From the NCBI GenBank assembly GCA_026119935.1, contig JALRMH010000011.1, positions 682,001-746,000 on the forward strand: a stretch of DNA of 64,000 bases, read 5' to 3'. The translations under genes were made by a program, and so were the position numbers. Below the pieces are notes generated by a model. That model saw only the letters and a program-made list of their open reading frames with translations. It did not search any database and had not been told where the DNA came from. The DNA comes from Endothia cerciana. Lineage: Eukaryota; Ascomycota; Sordariomycetes; Diaporthales; Cryphonectriaceae. This document shows positions 40,150 through 51,290 of this stretch, piece after piece (position 1 is the first letter of the stretch; the number at the start of each line of letters is the position of its first letter).

Positions 40150-42092
40150 TTAAAGATCCCCGAAGAGATCTGCGAGAAGAGGCTCTTGCGCGATCAGCGG
40201 TGCTACCTTTTCCTTCAGACTGTCTCCTTCATTATCGCCCCTCTTCGTCGCGTTGGAGAGCATGGCTGCTGTTTTGACGAGGGAGGTTTTGATCAGCACG
40301 AGGTCCTCGTTGGGTTCGTCGCTCTCGTCATGCACGTTAAGAAAGCAGACGACGAGAGCCTTGACTAGTTCGTCCTGGTAGGCGGGTGTTGAAAGGCGCG
40401 GCCAACAATTCAGAATTACCGTTTCGAGAGAGTGAAGAGCGGAGTGCAGCGTGTCTGGTGCCAGGGGTGCGAAGGGATTTGTCATGACTTCGGAATGCAT
40501 GGGGATCAGATCCTAGACACGTATTATCAGCATTGTTTAGACACCCGCATAAGCAAGCAATTGCAATGGCGCTGACCAACCTTTAGATGCTTAACGGCAT
40601 GGATGCCCATCTCCTTGACAATGTCGGCCGTCTGCGATAGTAACACCTTGATGATTCGCACGTGTTCCTTGGCGTGAAAGTAAGATGAGAAGACACCGTC
40701 TCGCAGGACCTTGTCCAAGAGCCTGACTCCTGGTGAGCGATTGCTCTCAGACCCCGCCAGGGCCTTCGCGCATGCCTTCCTTGCAAGCGTCAGAAGTGTT
40801 GTGTAGGCTGGCCCGAGAAGCTGGACCGATTCCGCCTCCGGCGTGATGCTCGGCAGGAAGTGCAGCGTCGGGAAGATGGCATCTTGAAATACGCTGGCGA
40901 GGCCGGTGTCGCGGAGGATAGCGTCGGGGAACTTCATCAGGAAGACATTCAGAACGGCGAGACCGCGAGCTCGAATCTTTGTGGCCCCATCGTCTACCAG
41001 CGTCAGGAGGACTGGGATGAACAACGGCCACTGCTTGCTTATGAGATCTTCCTATTGACACAAAGTCAGTCGTGGCCGCGCTGCCAGATGTTGTTGCTTT
41101 AGAGGGACGCCTACATCCGCCTTCTGAACCGCCCATTCGAAAACGGCTATTGCTCTGTAGTCCGCGTACTTCCACGGTTTAACCTCCTGGTTCTCGTCTG
41201 ATAGCCCGCGGTGAGGGTCGTCCTCGTCCTGGAATTCGGCCTTCCTCCCCGATGCTGTGACAGCTTTGGGTCTGGATCTGGAGAACATAGGGCGTAGGTA
41301 ACCCTTGAGGATGGTATCGACAATCAGAACGTCTTGGTTGAAGTGGCGTAAGAGCTGCAGCTGCACCAGCGCCCCGGAAAGTCGACCTGCTTCTCGGGTC
41401 GTCCATGGATATGGATCCGACGTCCCGTCTGAGACGCCGGACGCCTGTGCTAACTCGGTGAAGGAGATGACGGTGAGGAGCGTGTCCTCGCTGAACTTGG
41501 CCGCGTAATCATCGCTGCATATCCACAGTATCTCGATACCGTAGGGTCCTTGCTCGCGACTTCGTTGCGCAACCTGTTCGTCGTCGGAGTGTTCATCGTC
41601 TCCTGTTCCCCCATGAGTCAAAGCTCCCCACAGGGTCTCTCTTCCCGGGACCTCTACACACCTGCACTCTGACCTTCCCCGGACGTCACGCGTGGGGCAA
41701 TGACTTCAGCCACCCGTTCACAGAGACGCTGTACGGCTGCCTCGTCGTCCGGCTCCCGTTCAAGTCTCTCCTTGTTCTTGAGACAGGCGAGGATGGCAAT
41801 AAGCCTGGTCCTCGGACCCTACAGACTCGCAGTCAGCACCCGCACAAGACGAGCGCAAAAAGGCCGGCGATGATACCGTTTGTTCCAAGCACAATGCTTC
41901 AGCAGCAAGGCCTGCGAAGGTGATTCGCTCTGGCACGTCTAGGGGCCGGTGTGTAAGCTCAAATATCTACGATGGAACGATGAGACAAGGGCAAGACTCA
42001 CGAGCACCTAATGATTGCCAAACGTGGTTCGTGAAGACCGTGGACGTCGGGAGTGTGTCGACGGCTCTCACGAGCCCCGCGAAGGCCGTCAT
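40150..42092 (-). CDS. tti2: TTT-complex subunit TTI2-like (HEAT-repeat protein)
   Basis: Six exons: 42002-42092, 41877-41938, 41662-41818, 41115-41602, 40581-41051, 40150-40512; introns of 63, 58, 59, 63 and 68 bp; 543 aa. The diagnostic part is VKPWKYADYRAIAVFEWAVQ, then ADEDLISKQWPLFIPVLLTL (rebuilt by splicing) and DDGATKIRARGLAVLNVFLM. It continues with GLASVFQDAIFPTLHFLPSI and ESVQLLGPAYTTLLTLARKA, the Tti2 pattern. Tti2 works with Tel2 and Tti1 to fold and stabilise PIKK kinases (TOR, ATM/ATR) with Hsp90. The N-terminus is less certain: an in-frame stop lies 24 nt before the chosen ATG. A separate open stretch upstream (to about 42297, containing PLLPQTLPDTVHWAARSLQ) could belong to a missed 5' exon. 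Confidence 0.8.
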
Positions 42093-42683
42093 GATCACGG
42101 TTTTGCGTGGTCAAGTCTCGAGGCTGAAGGCTGCGTGCAGCCCAATGCACCGTATCAGGAAGTGTTTGAGGGAGGAGCGGTCTTGTTTTCTGCTGCAGTC
42201 CAGAGCCCGAAATCCAGTTTGGCAATTTAGCATCTGCCTCCCACGCGCCTCCGGAAGGTGGTAGACGGTGGGGCAAAGAGGCGCTATGCGCCAGCAAACA
42301 CAGGCGATCTTCACTGTCCTTTTAGGCTTCCGCCCGCTAAACAATCAGGCGGTCTAGCAACCTCAGCCTTCCCGTGTCGATTTGTGCCTCACCAAACGAC
42401 CTGTACCCAAGTATAGTAGAGGATATAAATGTCAAAGGCGCATGAAAGGTATGATCTATATCACCCAAATATCTGCTTGTCGTCTATTTCTAACCGGTCA
42501 TAATTCGTCATAAACATTTCGCGGGGCCAGGTTGAACAGATGCACGTGAAATTGGAACCATTCCGAGAAGTGCTCATTTTCCTGAAGTCTATGGGGTATC
42601 TAATTTGTGGCCATCCTCACCATCCTTTCTGAGCTTTCAGAACACTATACATAAGTACCTAGGTAGGCATATGGTTCCCGCTG
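42093..42683. other. Intergenic, TTI2-like 5' flank and CCA1 3' flank
   Basis: It contains the open stretch noted as a possible extra TTI2 5' exon (about 42093-42297, minus). Otherwise nothing is supported. Confidence 0.5.
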
Positions 42684-44477
42684 TCACTTCAGTAGCCCTG
42701 CGATTCCAAGCTCGTCCTTGCGCCGCCGCACTTCCGCAATCGCCCCAGCCGGATCCGTCTCCTGGGGATTGCGTAGCTGCCACGCCATACAAACGTCCAA
42801 CGCAGACGACATCCACCTGCCGGGCTTGATGCCCAATGCTTGTGAAAGCTGATGCCCATCCACCAGCGGCTTGATAGACGGCGCGTCTATGAGATCCAGA
42901 CTTTCGAGGTGCTCCATGAAGACCCGCCACTTCCCCTGGATAGCATCGAGTGTAGAAGCGAGATCGTCCTGAGATGCCTTGTGCGCTCGATTCATCGCAT
43001 CATCGAGAATGGCAAAAAGGACCTGCAAGCGCCAGTGCTTTCCATGAGCCTCCCAACTTCGGATCGACATGCCAAAGGAATCCCTCTCGTTCATACGCTC
43101 GTCTCCGAGACTGACGACATTCTGGAGTTCGACAATCTCCTCGCGATGCCGTACAGCGGCTGTGACCAGTTCCGTGACCTTATTCGGGGCCTTTATACCC
43201 TCGCGTGCCGCCAGCGTTGCAGCGGGTGGGTTCTTCTTAAGGCTTGCGAAGGAGTTGGGGAAGGGAACTCGACTGAACGGGACTACGCACACGAGGACCC
43301 ACGCAAGGTATCGTTCCTCGTCGGATGTGACAAGGACGTCATATAAGGGGTATGTCGCAAGGCTGTGAAGGAACTCATAAGCGACGCTCCATCCCTCCAG
43401 ATTAGGCTCAGGCATATCAGCTTTGCCGGGATCGGTGAAGACTGTATGATACAACCCGAGTTCTTGGATGTAGCGAATCGCATCTCGAGGGTGCTCTCCT
43501 AACGTGCCAAGAAACCAGTTAGACGTCATGTCCTAGGGTTAAGAGAGAAAGATCAGAAGAAGAAAATAAGGAAAATTAAGGGAAAATAGCTCAAGTTTGA
43601 ATCATGTTTCGGGAACCAACTCACCATTCAGCATCTTCTCGACCTCCACACCAACCCTCTCACGGCTGATCTTGGCCCGCAGAGCGCTGAGAACCTTCTC
43701 GTTGCCCATGTACTCCTTCACCGGGGGTTCGATGGTAAAGCCAAGGCGACTGGCAAACCGGACGAGTCTGAGCACGCGTAGCGGGTCATCCATGAAGGTT
43801 TGGAAGGGTTCCATGGGCGTCCGGATGACCTTCCTCTGCATGTCCTCCAGGCCACCAACAAAGTCCTCCACCTCGTCAGTATGGATATTGTAGAAGAGCG
43901 CGTTCACCGTCGCATCGCGTCTGCTGGCGTCCTCCTCTGCCGTACCGAAGTCCACCTGGGGATTCCGACTGTCGTCGGCGTATGTCTCGGTACGCAGATT
44001 CACAAAGTCGACGTCTAGACCAAATATCTTGACCGTGGCCGTCTCCAGATTTTTGGACTTTTCTGGGTTCTTCTCGATTTTGTGCAGACTGCCCAGGTCT
44101 TCCCTCCGCAGGTTGTGTTTCTCCTTGGTTTGGGGCACATCGCAGAAGTCGCGAAGCTTGTTGCCAAAGACCTCGCCCGTCATGCAGTTGATGGCAACGT
44201 CGATGTCATGGCTCTGTCTGCCCAGAAGCTTGTCGCGGACCCAGCCGCCTGCCCATCTCAAGACAAGTTGTTGATCCGGTGTCCTATTATCCGTCTTGTC
44301 GATGTAAGCAGCCGCATCGAGAAGCAGCTTCTTTAGTTGCCTCTCGCGAGGGTCCAGTTGCAGGGTGGTCATCATATTGGCACTGGCTGGACTGAGTTTT
44401 CTCTTCATCTGCCAAGAAGAAAGGACTCCGAGGTGGCTCTTTCTCGAGAGTGAGGCCCTGAAAGCGATTCGATTCAT
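42684..44477 (-). CDS. cca1: CCA-adding tRNA nucleotidyltransferase
   Basis: Two exons, 43625-44477 and 42684-43498, with a 126-bp intron; 555 aa. The class II nucleotidyltransferase core is complete: LRWAGGWVRDKLLGRQSHDIDVAI (in part), with the metal-binding D-x-D in HDIDVA, then EEDASRRDATVNALFYN and DDPLRVLRLVRFASRLGF. The junction gives VEKMLNGEHPRDAIRYIQEL, using the acceptor TTAG just before GAGAGC; an earlier AG in the intron leads to a stop. The enzyme adds CCA to tRNA 3' ends in nucleus, cytosol and mitochondria. Two start codons (Met1 and Met24) fit this: residues 1-23 are basic and hydroxylated (MNRIAFRASLSRKSHLG), a likely mitochondrial presequence, and Met24 would give the cytosolic/nuclear form, as known for yeast CCA1. 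Confidence 0.93.
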
Positions 44478-45484
44478 AAGTCACCCGGCGTGACTCGTCC
44501 GGCAGCAGTTGCCTGATGAGGATTTGGACACCGTTGGTTGTGGGAGTGCAGCGTTTGCTGTCATCGGCGTACTTGCGTTCAGCATGGATGCTCTGCGCTG
44601 ACTCACAGAAAATACTAACCGAGAAGCCTGCGGGCGGAAGCGAAGAAGACGGCTGCGATTTCTCACAGAGAGAAATTGCAGAGATGAGCCTGGCGACCTT
44701 TTTTGGTTCAAAAATCGCCGAAACATGCTATGAATCCGGGTGCAGAGGAACCTGTCAGTGAAGGTTCAGTTGGTGAGTGCAACAGACGACGTTGATGGTT
44801 GACTAAGCCTGTTGTCAAGCTTGCAGTGGACCAATGAAAGGCCTTTGCAGAGTTGGGTCGGCTGTCTCATGATCATCGCGCCTTGTCCGTTACTGAGCAA
44901 ACAAGAAATTATTCTGTATAGTCGCCATGGTATACGGTCTGTTTGTGGTCCTCGACGACTTTCATAGTCAAGGGTCTGTTGGAAGCCTCGCTGACAGTCC
45001 AGGTATTGACTTCGTCGCCGACGCTTCGTGGGACAAGCCTCCGTCGATGCGCGCTATATTGCAGCCCCCATGCGGTACGGTACCCTTTGCTTTACTGTCG
45101 AGGCTATCAGGCTGTTTGTTCAGCCATGATCGACCGCGCGTTGCAGTAGTGGGAACCACGCGGTGGTTGTGTAAATGTTTAGTACGACTTCAGCCGTTGG
45201 TCGTCATGACGAAAACCGCTGGAGACCATCTCAAGAAGGATGAAAGGAGGTGACGAGGTGTGACAACAACATGTTCTGTTTTTGAGTGAACACATTTTCG
45301 CTGTTTGCTCAATATCTATAGAATGGCCCTTCACCTGTCTCTCGAATACGAATGCTGAATCATCTTTCCTCACCACGGTCAAAATAATATACGGAGACCG
45401 TTCTCTTGACTTCACTTCTCCACTCTCTGAACTGTGCAACCCCCCTGCTGCGCTGGTCCCTTCAGCGGTGTGGTTCCTGTCCAG
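44478..45484. other. Intergenic, CCA1 promoter side
   Basis: No supported gene. The open frames at 44516-44761 and 44927-45253 have no protein-like features I recognise. Confidence 0.5.
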
Positions 45485-45674
45485 ATGGCCGGTACCGCCA
45501 ACAACGCCGCCGCCGCCGGCCGCCCGCCGCCCCCTAGGTGTGGCTATCAAGCGCGCCTCGCTCGCAGGGAGGAAAAGGGCGGAGGAGAGGGGTTCCCTCC
45601 AGGAGGAAGCCGCAGCTCTCGGCATCAGCGCACAGGACCTCGAGGATCTCTGGGAAGGCGGCGAGGAGATCTAA
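45485..45674 (+). CDS. Candidate small protein with 7-nt first exon (47 aa)
   Basis: If ATGGCCG (45485-45491) is spliced by a 46-bp GC-rich intron (GTACCG ... CCCTAG) to 45538-45674, the product is 47 aa. It runs MAGVAIKRASLAGRKRAEER and then a helical acidic end, EEAAALGISAQDLEDLWEGG. Evidence for a gene is that the second exon has protein-like amphipathic composition in just one frame and no ATG of its own. The intron is near the minimum length and lacks a clear branch site. Alternatives are a one-base shift within the GCC repeat, or no gene. I do not recognise a family. Confidence 0.33.
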
Positions 45675-47502
45675 TGTCGTGAGGGAGCGAGTTGGCTCGC
45701 GGTCAAGGGCTTGGGAGAATTGAGGCAAGTGAGAGCTGCTGGAGACCAAAGCTGGTGGTGTATGACTGGTGATCGCCTTTGCATTTTGTTAATGATATCC
45801 GACCTCAAGGGCTAGATGCCCCGTCCACACACACGCCTCAACCAACCTCTCCTCTGCGCACTTAGACGTGAACCGAGTTCTCAAGAACATTACGGAAAAT
45901 GTGGACTCATTACCTCAGGAGAGGAGACAAGGATCTTGGCAGGGTCAGTTGAAAACAGAAGTAACCTCTGCCATAACCGTCGGTGTTCTAGGCTCCTTAG
46001 GGAATGCCTGGTGTGTACCGCCTGCAAACGTTGCTCAGCCACATACTAGCCTTGGATCTGGGAAAACTAAGATATAACTAAGATAGTCTCGACCTGCCTT
46101 AACCATTTAGCGAGACAACGATGCTTCCGACGAGGGCCTTGGCAGCCTGCCTGAAAGGAGGACACCCAGACCTCTCCCTTCGTCGGCTACCTTGACAAGT
46201 CAACGACCTCAGCGCCTCAAGGCTCCGGGACTGACGTGATGATGGACGATGAGCAGCAGTCGAGGGACGTGAACGGCGCTCTACACGCAACAGACCCCCC
46301 CCCCCTCCGATCTGCGCGAACCGTCTAGACTCAATGAGATCCGAGATTCTCGGAGCCAAGAGGCAATCTGGGGTTGGAGACGCATCATTCGTGGATCATG
46401 CCTTTGCAGAGGGAAGCCGGGGGTGCTGGCGCATGTACTGGAACCACATTGTTGCCCCTCCCCGTCCTCCCCTCGATCTGGTCAGCCAGTGGCCATTCCC
46501 ACCTTCCAGCTGGTCAGGCGACCGGCTCCTGGGCGACTGTTCGCTGTTCTAGCGACGAGCCATCTCTCGTCACTAGAGAATCGCAGGCGGGGTCACGCGA
46601 TGTCACTCCCAGCCAAGGCTGAAGGGGAAGGGCGGCAAGCCGGCTGAGCTGTCGAGGTAGCAGATATCGAGTGGAGGATGCCGACCCTACACCCACCCAG
46701 CCTCGACACTACTGTGCGCTGGGCAAGCTAATCCTACCAGGCAACCCAGTCCGATCGTCGAGTTTCGCACCTCTGAGGACGTCACTTCTAGACACTATAT
46801 CGAGGGGTCTGCGCGGCAGCCATCAACAAGGAGAACATGGAGGTCAGTGACGTAATGACGGCACAGCCACCTCTCCAAAAAACAACCTCATCATCTGTTC
46901 CCTTCTAAGCAGCTACTTGCCAATCCCCCTCTATCTTGGCTGCTTGGTCGCCAGTCTGGAGCCGTGTTGGTACCTCCTCCCTGCGACTGCAAATCTCTGT
47001 GCGACGCTCGCGGACCCCCCATATCAGAGAGCGGGAGGACGAATCAAGTCTTCCAGAGCTACAGGAGCCTCCTGAGCAAGGGACAGGTGATAGATCTGAT
47101 GACACGTCCCAGGTATGGATCGCCCATGCGTAATCCTCGAAACAAAGTAGACCCGTACCTTCCTCAGCGATCGCACTACGAAATTAGGTTGGATGGCGGA
47201 TGGGATAGCACGGATAGTACATACATACTGCCTAGCACCTGGGCCGTGGCCCGTCTATCCATCTCGGAGCGCCTCCCACTACGGTCTAAACTACATCCTT
47301 TCTGAGCCCCCGAACTCGATCCGTGAGTATAAAGACAAAGCGTTCGCCCTTCCTAGGAACTAGCCCTGTGACCTATATTCACCTAAGCCACTCGAGCCAA
47401 GTCGAGTTAACTGCAGAGATCCTGACCGCCACCAAGAACCTGAGAAGCGACACAAAAGACACCTTCTGAGGCTCAACTTTAGAACGTTACCATAACACCA
47501 CC
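45675..47502. other. Gene-poor interval of 1.8 kb
   Basis: No open frame shows motifs or convincing splice extensions. A C-run lies near 46296-46308. The last 150 bp is presumably the promoter and leader of the small hydrophilic gene. Confidence 0.5.
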
Positions 47503-47838
47503 ATGGCCGGTTCGTCCACACACCGTGATATACGTCTCCTCTGCGTGCGAGAACCGTGCTAACCCCAGCTCACAAACCACCCAGACCAAGAACAGCCCCA
47601 GACCACAGGCATCCAGGAGGCGCCGGGCCTGGCCAACTTCGGCACCTCACCGACCTCCACCGCCGGCGACAGGCGCATGAGCGCAGAATGGGACGCCTCC
47701 AAGACGCCGCCCAGCAGGTTCCAGCGGCGCAAGGGCTCCATCTACTCGACGCCCGCGTCAAGGGACGGACACATCGACAAGAACTACGCCGAGAAATATC
47801 ACGACAAGCTCGCCGAGAAGGGTTGGGGCAAGAAATAG
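47503..47838 (+). CDS. Small hydrophilic protein with 7-nt first coding exon
   Basis: Exon 1 is only ATGGCCG (47503-47509) in a strong start context (caccATGG). A 75-bp intron (GTTCGT ... CACCCAG, CTAAC branch) leads to 47585-47838. The product is 86 aa, starting MADQEQPQTTGIQEAPGLAN and ending SIYSTPASRDGHID ... YHDKLAEKGWGKK. It is charged, Cys-free and without hydrophobic core, so it is probably disordered. The C-terminal KGSIYSTPASRDGH pattern and KLAEKGWGKK end remind me of small ascomycete hydrophilins of unknown function, recalled from memory. A nearer acceptor (CCCCAG at 47566) would open another frame of poor composition, which I rejected. Abundant small hydrophilic proteins of this kind may protect against stress (inference). 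Confidence 0.65.
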
Positions 47839-48223
47839 GTAAAGAAGTAACCGCCCGGGCGACGACAACGTGCGTCGCAAAAGTAGGCGCCAATGTTTGG
47901 GTCCCTTGATTTCGAGAAGGAAGGGGGGCGTTGGTAGCACAAGAAAGGGTGGGATAGGGTGGGCTGGCATACATGGCTGGGACTGCCGCGCTTGGTTAAC
48001 AATGGCATCGCACGGCATTGTCGGCGATTGTTTCGGGAGTTAGTATCTTTTCAATCTGAATAAATTAAGTGCCATGGAAGAAAACGCTAGGCCACTCCTG
48101 CGCGTCGGTCGTCATACCCTGAAAAAAGTGGTGACCATGAACGAATCGGAGTTGGTATCTTCATCCTGCCATATCTGCCGCCTATGTTGTGAGCCCACTG
48201 TCGCTCTGTGTGAACGCCGTCAA
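47839..48223. other. Convergent spacer to SYF1
   Basis: Tail-to-tail spacer; nothing else is supported. Confidence 0.6.
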
Positions 48224-50716
48224 TCATTCATCCATGTCGTCAAGATCAATCGCATCTGGATTCGCGGGCACGGGCTGGGGGACCGGCGCGCCTCTGGGAT
48301 TGTCTTCTGCGGCAACGAAGCCGACAGGCGCCCGAGCTTGCCTCTCCAGCGCGGCCATGGCGTCCATGACCTCCTGGTCCGCCTCGCCGCCACCTTCTCC
48401 TTTAGCTTGTGCTGCTGCCTGACTCCTTGCAATGGCCTGCGATGCGATAAAGTTGACGTCGGTGTTGTACTGCGCCTGGACGCTGCGTTTGATCCGACGC
48501 ATCTCCTTGAAAGTATCCTCATTCCCGTGCTGCACCTCGAATTGCTCCCACTTGGTCCAGAAGTCTGGGTTGGTACGCGGATCGCAGAACTGCGAGGCGT
48601 GTCCGTAGATAGCGCGGGCACGATCAATCTCGCCGAGCCGCTTCTCCATATCTGCGAATTTGAGGCACATATCGCGCGCCTCGCTGTCAGGTAGGGCGGC
48701 AATGGCTCGTTCATAGATTGGCCTTGTCGACGGCAGACCGAAATTGGACGCTGACTTGGTGATGTAGAAGTTGAACATGTCGGCGCGATCCTCATCTGCT
48801 ACTGCTCTTGTCGCTCTCTCGTAAATACGCATTGCATGCCGAGCCAGGCCTCGCTCCTCTTCCAGGTTGCCGTACATCAGGTACAGGACCTTCGCAAATT
48901 TCGGTGGACAGTCCTCGATAGCCTGCTCGAATAGATCTCGCAGTCTTTCGATGCCAATTTGCCGGTCCACGGCTTTGGTGAGATATAGATTCCACAACTC
49001 GAAAGCAACCGGGTAGCTAAAGAGATCCAAGCCGCGCTCGTAGATCTTGAATGATTCCTCGTAGTAGTTGTTCTCCTCCAGTAAGTTGGCGTAGTTAACC
49101 ACGGTCTGTGGTGTCGCGATCCGAAGCTCAAATATCCTTTCATAGACTTTCTTCGTTTCTTCCAAGGAGCTGACGCTCTCTACCAAGTCGACGTAGAAAC
49201 TCCATAATTTCCAGCTCTTGTGAACCCTTTGCTGTGGTGACAGTGTTTCGTCAAAATAGTCCACCGTCGACCGCTTAGGCGACTGAACCGCCTTGGCCAT
49301 GATCTTGACAGCCTCATCGAAATTCTCGTTCCGCAACTCCATCTCTGCCCACTCAATCCACATGTCGGCTAGCTCAGCCACGGATTTGAATGGCACCTTG
49401 ACGGCCTTCTCCATGATGATCCGTGCATTCCTGAGGTCGCCTCCCTTCTCGTAGAACTTGGCATAGTTGGCCCATAACTGGTGGAAGGCCCCGACAGCCT
49501 TTTTAGGTTGTATCGCCGCGATGGCATCGGTGTATGTCTGAACAACTTGCACCTTGTTGTCACCCCACAATGCCACGCGTTTCTCCCACTCATTGACATT
49601 GTTTGAGTTCTGACGCAGCAGGACGTCATTCAGGAGGAATGGTCGACGGTCCATCAAATGCTCGAATCTCATCATCCGGATGTCCAGATCGAAGTCTGCA
49701 TTCTCGTCAACTATTCCTTTCTCGCCGCGAGTCTGTGCCACCTCCATCAGTGCGCCGATGATGGACTCTTCGAACTCAGCGTATGAGTCGAACACGAGCG
49801 TGAAGTCGCGAACGGTCATGACGGTCGTGATGCCCTCCTCAAATGTGTCTCTTGCTCGCTCGAAGCTCCCTCTCCTCATCCAGTATGACGCGAGTCCCAC
49901 CCACAATTTGCCTCTCTGGTCCGCAAATCGCTCAATCCCGCTCCGTATGATTCGTTCGGCATCAATTCCAGTCTCGTGTCCCGTTTCGACTATGTCCGCG
50001 TGCTCAACTATGAGGTCGACCATCTCGGTCCACAGCTCGTAATGCCCCTTGCCATTCTTGCTCTGAAAGCGCGGGTTGTTGAGTACAGATATGTACTTGT
50101 GGACGGCCTCTGTATAAAGCCCCTCCTGGACAAGTAGCTCGATAAAGTCTTCGGCATCTTCGGGGTGAACCTGCATGTACCGCCTCCAGATCTTGACCGC
50201 CGTCATACCGCCGGCTGAGTTCGCGAACGGTCGGTAGAGTGCCCATATCCTGTTGTGCTGGGTTATAGGAAGAGCTCTCAGGGCGCGGTCGAAGGTGTGT
50301 CGCGTCAAGGTGACGAGAGGCTGAAGCATCAGAAACTTGAGATACATCTCCCATATCCTCGGCATCTTGTTGAGCAGAATCAATGCCCGTTCGAAGAGCG
50401 CATTGACTTTGCGATACTCGGAGGCGAAAACAGCAGCGTTAAGCTTCGAGACATGCTTGGTCCGAAAGGTGAGGTAAGGCTTCCACAGCTTGTAGGACCG
50501 CGGCAGTTGTATACAGGCGCGCTCGAGGACGTAGGCCTGGTCCTGAACGGTGCCATGCTGGAACTTGAACTCGATATACGCCAGCCATGGCTTCGTACTA
50601 CCAGGACTGCGCTGTATGTCCTGCTCGTAGACAAAGTCGTCGTCGGACACGAGGGACAGGTCGGGCTTGCGCGCAACGCCGTTGTTCAGGACCGCGGTCA
50701 ACGGCATGGCGGGCAT
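48224..50716 (-). CDS. syf1: Pre-mRNA splicing factor SYF1 (XAB2)
   Basis: Single exon, 830 aa. Almost the whole protein is HAT (half-a-TPR) repeats with the W..Y.. pattern: KPWLAYIEFKFQHG, YKLWKPYLTFRTKHV, PRIWEMYLKFLMLQP, NRIWALYRPFANS, ELWTEMVDLIVEH, LADMWIEWAEMELRNE, WKLWSFYVDLVES, AFELWNLYLTKAVDR and NPDFWTKWEQFEVQHG. The last 100 residues carry the Syf1 linker with YNTDVNFIASQAIA and an acidic end, DAIDLDDMDE. Syf1 scaffolds the Prp19/NTC complex in the activated spliceosome; human XAB2 also acts in transcription-coupled repair. The length is typical. An intronless splicing factor in an intron-rich neighbourhood is notable but not rare. Confidence 0.95.
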   Translation of the reverse strand: MPAMPLTAVLNNGVARKPDLSLVSDDDFVYEQDIQRSPGSTKPWLAYIEFKFQHGTVQDQAYVLERACIQLPRSYKLWKPYLTFRTKHVSKLNAAVFASEYRKVNALFERALILLNKMPRIWEMYLKFLMLQPLVTLTRHTFDRALRALPITQHNRIWALYRPFANSAGGMTAVKIWRRYMQVHPEDAEDFIELLVQEGLYTEAVHKYISVLNNPRFQSKNGKGHYELWTEMVDLIVEHADIVETGHETGIDAERIIRSGIERFADQRGKLWVGLASYWMRRGSFERARDTFEEGITTVMTVRDFTLVFDSYAEFEESIIGALMEVAQTRGEKGIVDENADFDLDIRMMRFEHLMDRRPFLLNDVLLRQNSNNVNEWEKRVALWGDNKVQVVQTYTDAIAAIQPKKAVGAFHQLWANYAKFYEKGGDLRNARIIMEKAVKVPFKSVAELADMWIEWAEMELRNENFDEAVKIMAKAVQSPKRSTVDYFDETLSPQQRVHKSWKLWSFYVDLVESVSSLEETKKVYERIFELRIATPQTVVNYANLLEENNYYEESFKIYERGLDLFSYPVAFELWNLYLTKAVDRQIGIERLRDLFEQAIEDCPPKFAKVLYLMYGNLEEERGLARHAMRIYERATRAVADEDRADMFNFYITKSASNFGLPSTRPIYERAIAALPDSEARDMCLKFADMEKRLGEIDRARAIYGHASQFCDPRTNPDFWTKWEQFEVQHGNEDTFKEMRRIKRSVQAQYNTDVNFIASQAIARSQAAAQAKGEGGGEADQEVMDAMAALERQARAPVGFVAAEDNPRGAPVPQPVPANPDAIDLDDMDE

Positions 50717-51290
50717 TGTGCTCGAGGCTGAAAAAGACAGCCGTACAGCGCGAGCAGAGTTCAGCTTTGGGGCTGTCGCCGGGGCTTAGGACATTGCTGT
50801 CGAGAGGTCGAGGTGAAGAGAGGATGGGTTGCCGCCAGGTGCTGGGGAACAATGCAAGTGCGAAGCTGGCCGAGTTTTCGAGAGAGAGCGCGTGGGTGCT
50901 GGCCTGGTTCATGCGGGCGCTGCCGAAAAGTCGACCCAGCCACATACTGGCCTGCTTTGGCGCTGTGGTTTAGCCCATACTGTACTACTATAGTACACAC
51001 CGCGACACTAGCATGTACATACTATGCTAGTATGGTTGTACAGGCTCCAGTGCCCACTGTTCCCCACCTCTGGAGCAATGGAGTGCAGGCCTGCCGGTCT
51101 TACTGACGACACCAAGCTCCAGAAATAGACTCTCTTCTGCCGACCCGACGACACAAGATAACGACGACTCATTGAACACTCAGACCGCCCGCAGCCGGTC
51201 GCTCTTTGCTTTATACCGACCCGTTGGAAATTAGGCTTCCTGCGATCGTCCTTTGGAATCCACACGGCCCTCCCCCAACCAGCTGTCAAG
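50717..51290. promoter_or_regulatory. Divergent promoter SYF1/VMA8 with clustered palindromes
   Basis: A 574-bp head-to-head spacer. It contains TACTATAGTA (perfect 10-bp palindrome near 50984-50993), CATACTA-TGC-TAGTATG (51018-51034) and overlapping CTAGCAT ... ATGCTAG arms. Confidence 0.5.
51018..51034. repeat. Inverted repeat CATACTA-TGC-TAGTATG
   Basis: Perfect 7-bp arms around a 3-nt spacer, in the spacer between SYF1 and VMA8. Confidence 0.85.
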
